From positions 61,932,852 through 61,996,851 of the forward strand of contig OY829329.1 in NCBI GenBank assembly GCA_963691655.1: 64,000 nt of DNA, written 5' to 3'. Shown piece after piece: positions 56,766 through 64,000 of this stretch. This stretch comes from Toxonevra muliebris (taxonomy: Eukaryota; Arthropoda; Insecta; Diptera; Pallopteridae). Below the pieces are notes generated by a model. It saw only the letters and a program-made list of their open reading frames with translations, did not search any database and was not told the DNA's origin. A program made the position numbers and the translations under genes. Positions within the stretch are counted from its first letter, which is position 1. Each line of letters starts with the position of its first letter.

Positions 56766-58564
56766 CCAAGAACGATTTTCTAAATACTTTTATCATTATG
56801 CAACAGCGAAATCAAATAGACAGCCAGAAGAGAAAAAACCTGAATTTCCCAAAATTTTTCTATGGTGGACTTAGGCACTTATGATATGTACCGACTCAAT
56901 TATAAATAGTTGTGTATGAGCAAAACAACAATATTACCTGTGGGCATCATCTTGTCAAAGTTACTGAAAAATCCTCTTAGTTTCTATTCATGTACTCATT
57001 GATGTTAACTGACGTGTTTTGCATTGACGGAATTGGTCTTACACTTTGGCCGAATGCCATCGTTCGTCAATCGTTTATACGTTACACAGTAGCAAATGTG
57101 AGCATCGGTATCGAATGTGAGCCTATCCACATGTGAATAGACAAATCAAAATTACCCCACACTGCTCTATGGTAATCTCTCACTTTGTCTCGCCTAACGG
57201 CAGAAAGAGAGAGAATGAGAGAGAGAAAAGAGAAAGGCTTGCTCTGTTGAAGAAAAATATAAATTATCTTCCTTTCGTGTGATTCTTGCAAGAAAAAGAA
57301 AAGCATCACATTATAAGATAATTAAGAAAGAGAAGAGAGCAAATATATTTACGGCGAGAAATCACGTGTGTTGATCGACTTGATAAAAAATCTAACCTCA
57401 CCCAACCCTATTAATAAATAATGAAGTGCATCAATACATTAGACTTCACTACTCTTTCCGATTGGGTATATTCAGGTTTGTTATATGTATGTGTTTCTAT
57501 GTATGCTTTTTTATTAGTGTGTGTGTGTGTGTGTATGTGTGATTGATATAAACATTTCTGAAATGCATATAAACTGCTTAGTGTTATCTATTTTCATTGT
57601 TCTAGTTGCAGTTGTTGTTGCTACTACTAATTTTGTTGCTGCTGTTATTATTTCTGTGTTGTTTTTGAAGTTAAGTTGATGTAAACGTGTTGTAGGATAT
57701 TCTAAAATATCCTTAAAGTTTTGTGTTTTCTTGTTTTGTTTTTGTGCCACCAAGTAGGAGCAATTTTTTTTTTTTTTTTGTGAAACGTGCCGGTGTTGCA
57801 TGATCTCAATTCATATAAAACTCACTACGCTCAACGCTTTCATTTCATAGCTTGACAGTTTCCCCCCTCCCCACGGATGCGGCTACCACCGTTATTCTGC
57901 AGTGGTTAATAGTTGTGCTGTTTTTGCGAAAGTTTACACTTTCAATTTGCGGGTATTTGTTATACGACATTTTTTTTATTACGGTTTCTCAGATCCGAAA
58001 AAGGGCGAATTCATTAAAGTCTCGTTTATTGTCTTTTTGGAGTATTGAATCGTTTGAAGAGTTATTAAAATTAAAATTATCATCTGACATCTGAGCTCAT
58101 CTGCTTTAAACGCAAAACAGAAATTCCTCTATTAAATTTTTAAAGTAAAAAAAATCTGAATTGTTAATTTCTCTCAACCTCAACCAAGAACACCTCCTTT
58201 GAAAATATTTAAAAATATCAAAAAGTCTTTTTCTTACCAGTTTTTTTTTCTACAGAAAAATTTAAGCAAAAAAGAAATAATATTTTCAATTTCTATGTGT
58301 AGATAACCATTCAAAGTAATCCTCTCAAATAAACACATACACACACAATGGAATAAAGAGGAATTACAGTTGCATTTGGTGAAAAAGTGAAAAAAGTGAG
58401 GAATGAAAGGGGGAGTGTGAATGGAGAAAACTTTATAAACCCAACTAACAAAAGAGGAAAAAAAAAAACGAATAAGCCAATTTACTTACGCAAACATTTG
58501 CTACTGCTGCTGCCCAGTCAATGTTTTCTCAAGTGCTCTCAACATACCATTCACCGTTCTTACG

Positions 58565-58590
58565 CTCTCTCTCTCTCTCTCTCTCTCTCT
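58565..58590 (+). repeat. (TC)n microsatellite
   Basis: A CT run of about 13 copies. Confidence 0.95.
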
Positions 58591-58878
58591 ATCGCTCACT
58601 TACCGCTCTTCCACGCACATTTTATACTTTTACAATTTGAAAACAAAAAAATAAAAACATAAAGGAAATGGAAAATTCTGCTTACCTTCACCTTAAGTCT
58701 ACTCTACATGCATTCGATACGTAGGAATGAAATATTGCAACGATATACCTACATAACTAGCAAAAATACTGAGGTAAAAATTTACGTATATTTTGGTTGT
58801 TGTTATTTTTTTTTCTTTTTTTTTTTTTTTTGTAAGTGAAAAAAATATAAAAAATGTTTTAATTCCTTTACTTGCGGT

Positions 58879-58923
58879 TATTGTTGTTGTTGTTGTTGTC
58901 GTTGTCGGTATTGTTGTTGTTGT
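58879..58923 (+). repeat. (GTT)n microsatellite
   Basis: GTT triplets with a few GTC and GGT interruptions. Confidence 0.9.
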
Positions 58924-60899
58924 AATTTTGTATAAAAATCAAGCTATTGTATTAAGTATAACGGTAACAATAATAGAAATAACAAAAACAGCAACAACGA
59001 TGAATTGCTCTAAGAGAGCATTATTGTGTTGTTGTTATTGTAACTTTCTTTCCTCTCCTGAATTTTTATTACCTTTTGTTGCTGTTTAGAGCTGTTAATA
59101 GTATATAAATACAATATTTGAGTGTTGATAATAAGGGGTCACTAGTGGTGTTACAGGTTGTAGAGGGGAGAGTAGTGCTTTTAGGTTTTTTTTTTGTTTC
59201 TTGTGAAAACCTTTTAATTTAAGGCAACGAACATAATGACTGGGATATTTGTCGGGAAGGTTTTGCACTCGAACCATTTGCATAGACCATCATCTCAGTA
59301 TCATAAAAAAAATGTGAAAAATATCGAACAAATTTAGCTTAACACCCTGTAGCGTCCCCCATGCATTCTAGAATGTACAAACTATCGAAAATTTTAAAAC
59401 CTTTTAAAAAATTGTAACATTGCAATACAATTGAACTTCATGTTATGAACAAGTGGGGGAGTCTAATGGACAACAAAAGAGAAAGAAGCGAGCGACCGGC
59501 AGAAGAGAGGAACAAAGAGTAAGTCTACGAATAAAAACGGTAAAACTCAATGAAGTGGAAATACAACAATGAAAATTTCGTTAAATATAGGAGAACAAAC
59601 GAAACAAACAAACAAACAAAAAAAAAAAAGCTTTACAAAAACGATTTCAACAGTAGCAATAGTAAGCAGTAGCCGTAGCAGTCAAAACTATGGTTGAATC
59701 GATCGAGTTGTTGTTGTTACTGATGATGATGACGTCGATGTTGATGACGATTGAACTGCAATTTTGTGCAAGTGGCACTCTACTGACGCTCAGCATTGAC
59801 GTTGATTGCAGCATGAGTAGTGAATGAAAGAAAGAGAGGGAGAATGAGTGAGTATACGCAGGCATTCAGAGTAGACATGAAGCATAAAGGCTTGAGGCAA
59901 CCATGCACAGAGCTTAGAAGTACCTACAAAAACAACAACAAAAATATTAAATGAGAAAACAGCAGCAAAAAAAAAAAAATAAAAAAAATAAACAAAAAGT
60001 AGTGAGTGCTTCAAAACTTCAACAAGCCGCTTCAGACATGCGATATGAGTTTTTATTATTGTAGTTTTTTTATTGTGCTTTTTTTTCCTGAAAATAGTTT
60101 GTTTTTTCTTTGGGCTTTCATATTTGCATACATTGTTTTATTGTTCATTTTTATTTGCTGTTTTTTGGTTTTCTTTACGCAAAGTGAGGAAAACGGGGAA
60201 GAAGGGGGGGTGTGGTTGGAATTGGGTATAATGGAAAGTGCAGTAGCAGCAAACGGCAGCGGATATTGTGCACTTTTATGCTCATTCGAAATTGTTTGCT
60301 TATTCAAAATTCAATGAACTTTGTGATTTTTTGTTTGTTATTGCAACAACTATGAACTATGTATATGTATATGAGATTTTTGCATTACATGTATCTGAAT
60401 TGAAGAAATTAAATTGGAATTTTTGTTTTGTTTTTTACTTACTAGCAAAGATGAAAATCTAGTGTATAGAGTTAGAGTTGAAGGTGGGCTGGACCAGTAG
60501 CGTATCCAGAGGGGGGCTATAGAGCTGAAGCCCCCCAGAACCCGACAATCTTATAGTAAACAGTCACTTTTGAGAAATCAAAAATATTTAGATTTTTCCA
60601 AAAAACAAAAAACCATCAGCAGTGAAAAGTATATACTTTCAACAAACGAAAAACTTTAGGATTTAAAATATTATTTTATATTAATTATATTTTATTTTAA
60701 TAATAATAATTTAATATTAATATTAAAATTGGGTTATTAAATACATTCAGACTACATTAAATCTACAATTTCAACGCCAGCTTATAAATGTTTTACTTTT
60801 AGAAAGTCTGAAATTGGTTTAACTTTTCCGTTTTTGCCTGTTTATGATTTGAATTCTGGTTTGATTGCATTTATTTATCTATTATTAGTTCGGGGATTA

Positions 60900-61253
60900 G
60901 CCAAATCAGACCCAGGTGGGTCCTTTTTCGTCCCTTACCGCCTGATGCCTCTACTCTAAGCACTCGTAAACGAGCATGCTCCAGGTATCGGCATCCTGCG
61001 TCAACGCGAGCATATCCTTATAGGCCAGGTGGCCAATCTCAGATTCATCAACGTATCGATGACCCAAGATTGCCAACCTTCTGCTCGCCAACGCTGGGCA
61101 TTAGCACAGTAAGTGCGCCGCCATTTCCAGCTCCTCTAGACACAACCTACAAGTATCATCCGCAACAAGTTTTATCTTCTTGAGGTGATACCTGAAGAGA
61201 CGGTGACCTGTAGTCAACGCTGCTAGCCAGCTCAAAGTCGGACTGTAAGTCAG
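60900..61253 (-). pseudogene. jockey-like non-LTR retrotransposon ORF2, C-terminal fragment
   Basis: On the minus strand the frame reads LSWLAALTTGHRLFRYHLKK, then IKLVADDTCRLCLEELEMAA, then HLLC, a stop, CPALASRRLAILGSSIR. The order 'TGH..L..HL..I.L..D..CR.C.EE.E...H.LC.CPAL...R...LG' is the C-terminal zinc-knuckle region (Cys-X2-Cys...His-X3-Cys) that ends ORF2 of many jockey- and R1-like insect LINEs. Only this end is present; reverse transcriptase and endonuclease are missing. A stop interrupts it at about 61105. It lies inside the hAT-type element. Confidence 0.8.
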
Positions 61254-61264
61254 AATTTTGTTTT

Positions 61265-61860
61265 TTTTTTTTTTTTGAATTTTAATCTGAATTTGGTTTG
61301 ATTTTTAATCCATGTTTATTGTAAATTTTGGTTTGCTTTTCAACGTTTGCAGACCAGCGTTTGATCTGATTTCTGGTCTGGCTTGCTTTTAATTTGTGTT
61401 TGGCGTCTTTTTAACCTCAGTTTTAATCGAACTCTTAGTTTGAGTTGTGGTTAATATTTTCGTCTGAATTGGCTTGATATTGATACTGTTTTGGTCTGAA
61501 TTTCGGTCCGAAATTGGTATGAATTTTGTTTTTAAATTTGGTCCGAATTCGTCTGGATTTTTGGTCCAGTTTTTGTTTAGTTTAACTTAAAATTTTTTAA
61601 TGTAAATATTTATCAGATATTCCTACTAGTTTTTGGTTACTTTCGTTCGGTATTTGGTGTCCTTTTGGCCTAAAGTTTTGTCTAACTATTGGTCTGAGTT
61701 GTGGTTTTTTGAATTTTGGAATGAATTTTAAAACTGATTTTGGTTTTAATTCGGTCTGAATTTTGGGTTTTTAGTGTGAGTTTTGATGAATGAGTTTGAT
61801 CTCATTTTGGTTGATTTTTGTTGGAATTTTTGGTCCGATTCGTGGTCTGAACATTGTTTT
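61265..61860 (+). repeat. 12-bp minisatellite block 6
   Basis: After a T-run, units such as TTTTAATCTGAATTTGGTTT, TTTTGGTCTGAATTTCGGTC and TTCGGTCTGAATTTTGGG continue for about 600 bp, starting right after the LINE fragment. Same orientation as blocks 1-4. Confidence 0.85.
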
Positions 61861-62339
61861 TTTTTAACCGGTTGCCTCATTAAAATTTAAAATGTATTAG
61901 TTTTTGGATCAAATTAATATATATATATATATATTTACATTTTAAGTATTGTATAACAGATTTTGAGAACGTTTTTAATTTTTCATAAATGTAAGTAATG
62001 TATAACAGGCTAAAAGAAAGTATTTAATTTTTTATAAAAACGAAGTGCTTGGTTATGGAGTTGTGAGATCTTAAACTCACCACCAGGCCGATATTAATAG
62101 TGATATCAATGCAAAGAGTGATATGAATATATATTTTAAAAATTCGTTTAAAGTGCTATCCAAATCAGCTGTTATCTTAATTAAATTTTTTTCGGGTTTT
62201 GTTTCGACCAAAAATTACTCAAAAAATGGAGATGTATCAAATTGTCTCATCAACATTTTTTCTCATAGGAAATTAAAATTTCCTTCAAATTGTTTTCTCA
62301 AAATACATCATTTAAAAATATAAATCCATCAGAAATTCA
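61861..62339. other. AT-rich segment between minisatellite blocks
   Basis: Holds a (TA)n run at 61916-61934 and a short direct repeat (GTATAACAGNTTTTGAGAA-like and GTATAACAGGCTAAAAG, about 60 bp apart). An unrecognised frame covers 62123-62323. It is part of the hAT-type element. Confidence 0.6.
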
Positions 62340-62580
62340 TAATCAAGGTTTTGATCTGAATTTGGTCTCATTTTGATTTAGATTTTTGATCTGAATTTGG
62401 TTCTTTTCTTGGTTTGAACTTCGATCTGAAAAAAGTATTTGAATTTTAGTTTGAAATTTGGTCGAAATTTCCGCCTAAATTTTTATACAGTTTTAGTTTG
62501 AATGTTGGTCTCAGTTTTGTTCCAGCTATCTTTTAAATTTTGACAAAACTTTGATAAAGTTTTTGCACTAGTTTTTAATC
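62340..62580 (+). repeat. 12-bp minisatellite block 7
   Basis: TTTTGATCTGAATTTGGTCT, TTTAGTTTGAAATTTGGTCG and TTGGTCTCAGTTTTGTTCC units near the right end of the hAT-type element. Confidence 0.8.
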
Positions 62581-62641
62581 TAGGTCTGGGTAAAATCAGC
62601 CCCACTCAAACCCAAATCCTAGAACCGCCACTGGGCTGGAC

Positions 62642-64000
62642 TAAACCAAAGCACTCAATCTCATTGAAGACCATTGTACTATACCCAAGATAGAGCCAGT
62701 AGAAGATAATAGAAATGCAAGAAAGATATGTGAGGGGATAAATGGAAAGAAGAAAGGTCTAGGGTCTCTCAACCTCAAACTTCTTTGTTTCACTGATGAA
62801 CCTTAAAAGCTCAGGAAGAGAGAGAGTATGGACATTATTCATACTTAACTACCTAACTGCCTTAATCTGATTCTCGCGAATGCCGGACAGCCAGCTACAA
62901 AAATAATGCTCCGTAGTATTTTTGGCAGGTTGGATCGGTGATGACGCCCATGTTGGCGATGGCACTCACCCAATCATGTGTATACTTCGCCATGAGCTGT
63001 GACCATATATTTAAGGCTTGTTGTTTCCAGCAAAATAATAATAAATTATTACCTTAAATGTTTAATTTGAAAATGCAAGGTTAGTGATAAAAGCACTTCA
63101 ATTATATGCATACATATATAAAAATTGCACTATATCGATTAGATTGATTGTATACAATATCGAGACAAAATTTATTACATAAAAAATACGTACATACGCA
63201 CTCAAATATTCAAAATCACACACACTAATCAGAGCATGTTCGATATTCATGATTGAGCACGTAGTCTCTCGACTTTACGCATGCAACCTATGTACATATA
63301 CATATATCTTGACTATTTCATTATATGAAGAGTGGCTATAATTTTTGGTTAAAGAGGGGGGAGGTGGGAGGGTAAGAGAAATAGAAGTGATGTGTATGTC
63401 AAGTTTTAATATAATAAATTAGATTGAATGTAACCATGACAACCTACATTGGCACTCATTCAATAGAACACAACATACCACACACACATACGTACATAAA
63501 CCGAGGAATGCTTTAGCGAGCATGACACTAGAATACACCGCTGATAATGTGGTTACTCTCTCTGTCTCTCCCTCTCTTTCTCAATCTGTATCTCTGTACT
63601 TCTCAGAATACTAAATTCAATGTCGAAATACAGTGCCGGTCATATCATTTGCATCTAAAATTATTTGTATTTAAATGACTTCTTAAGTTCACTAAAATAA
63701 TTTTTATCAAAAATCTTTTTTATTCAAAACAAAGTGTATTTATTTAAAAAAAATTAAAGGCTCAAAATTATGATGCAAATAAAAGAAGAAAGAAGTTATA
63801 TTAAATTAAAGTCTGAATTGAAGACTACTAGAAAAATTTAATGTGAAAATTGAAGAAAAATCGAAAAAGTCTTCAAAACTTTGTCGCATATCCATAATTA
63901 GCGATGTCTGTTGCACGTTTACGTGGCATTGGCTTTATTAATTGTTTCATCTGATTGATTCGAACTCGCTTTCATTGCTCTTGAATATACTCTTACAGAT
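62642..64000. other. Noncoding DNA with LINE fragment and microsatellites
   Basis: Mostly AT-rich, with ACATA and AC words from 63110 and TC words at 63557-63580. The first 200 bases (ACTCAATCTCATTGAAGACC, CATTGTACTATACC) recall fly retroposon text, in line with the LINE piece at 62860-63010. Confidence 0.5.
62860..63010 (-). pseudogene. Second LINE ORF2 C-terminal fragment, decayed
   Basis: On the minus strand, frames read ANMGVITDPTCQKYYGA and, one base over, TTEHYFCSWLSGIRENQIKA. This corresponds to the 'I..D..C..C...TEH..C..........R.K' end of jockey-like ORF2. The match is broken by a frameshift and the key second Cys is changed. It lies about 1.6 kb from the fragment at 60900-61253 and in the same strand sense, so both could be pieces of one old insertion family. 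Confidence 0.45.

Larger units (their letters stand above)
54079..56900 (+). mobile_element. Element X with two nested insertions
   Basis: The left end is ATTGAGTCGGTACATAACAA, then AAGTGCCTAAGTCCATA. The right end in reverse complement is ATTGAGTCGGTACATATCAT, then AAGTGCCTAAGTCCACC. TA flanks both sides (54077-54078 and 56901-56902). Removing the Harbinger piece (54555-55582) and the hAT piece (55844-56765), each with one target copy, leaves about 860 bp. The word CTTAAGTCCA or CTAAGTCCATATG recurs inside, also in the copy at 39834. No transposase frame belongs to X, so it is a MITE-type element of Tc1/mariner target preference. Confidence 0.88.
56903..60494. other. Noncoding DNA with microsatellites
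   Basis: GAGA near 57200-57230, GT at 57519-57541, (TC)n at 58565-58590, GTT at 58879-58923, poly(A/T) runs and CAA/CAG words. Open frames here (for example 58387-58662, 60006-60317) are simple or unrecognised. No gene is supported. Confidence 0.55.
60495..62633. mobile_element. 2.1-kb hAT-type non-autonomous element with captured repeats
   Basis: The left end is CAGTAGCGTATCCAGAGGGG; the right end in reverse complement is CAGTGGCGGTTCTAGGATTT. A perfect 8-bp target duplication GGCTGGAC lies at 60487-60494 and 62634-62641. The ends carry matching GGGGCT-type words (GGGGGGCTATAG left; GTGGGGCTGATT right). Inside lie a LINE fragment (60900-61253) and two blocks of the 12-bp minisatellite (61265-61860, 62340-62580). 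No hAT transposase is visible, so movement would have needed a partner. Confidence 0.85.

Noticed and set aside
1..64000. tRNA, rRNA or known ncRNA genes
   Set aside because: No box A/box B pair with a plausible cloverleaf and no rRNA-like sequence was seen on either strand by reading; a covariance-model search would settle this.

Overview
This is AT-rich, gene-poor DNA that looks like a large genome of a higher fly (Diptera, Brachycera). I infer that from dense GT/CA, GAGA, CAG/CAA and ACATA microsatellites, many mariner, Tc1, hAT, Harbinger and piggyBac type elements, and short retroposon pieces of dipteran style. No bacterial, phage or viral gene organisation is present. Nearly all open frames are low-complexity translations of repeats. 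The only host-coding segment I can support is a 69-nt exon on the minus strand (10007-10075) with a good acceptor, a consensus donor and one open frame. The window is therefore most likely intron and intergenic sequence of one or more long genes.

Layout. 1-9,250: microsatellite-rich noncoding DNA, a two-copy tandem duplication carrying TACTACTATTTT arrays (2,050-4,075), a 600-bp pyrimidine-biased tract (4,685-5,290) and the first array of a degenerate 12-bp minisatellite (about GGTCTGAATTTT). 9,250-16,660: the exon, more minisatellite, a foldback element and a possible Tc1 fossil. 16,667-17,958: a dead mariner that has lost its third catalytic Asp. 18,706-19,723: a non-autonomous hAT element with a perfect 8-bp target duplication. 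22,225-24,048: minisatellite split by a TA-flanked MITE. 25,566-27,830: a small hAT-like MITE, a 1-kb minisatellite array in reverse orientation and a TIR element. 31,000-33,330: a DD37E Tc1/mariner-type transposase relic, a GC-rich piggyBac-like MITE, a (TTAGG)19 array and a SINE-like piece. 36,000-41,300: layered old elements and a near-perfect 31-bp-stem hairpin.

42,926-45,332: a Tc1-like element with a nearly intact mariner nested inside it. 47,495-49,510: a 1.7-kb satellite of 11-bp units organised into 234-bp higher-order repeats. 50,798-51,305: a TA-flanked MITE. 54,079-56,900: a MITE-like host element ('X') holding a Harbinger derivative (TTA duplication) and a hAT element (8-bp duplication); a second hAT copy lies at 36,751 and a second X fragment at 39,834. 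60,495-62,633: a 2.1-kb hAT-type element that contains a jockey-like LINE fragment and two blocks of the 12-bp minisatellite.

The genes do not form a pathway. The biological content is a layered record of DNA transposition: insertion boundaries, target duplications and nesting order can be read directly. The most unusual items are the dispersed 12-bp minisatellite (eight blocks, both orientations), the 11-bp satellite with higher-order structure, the nested elements, the hairpin at 41.2 kb and the frame-preserving small exon.
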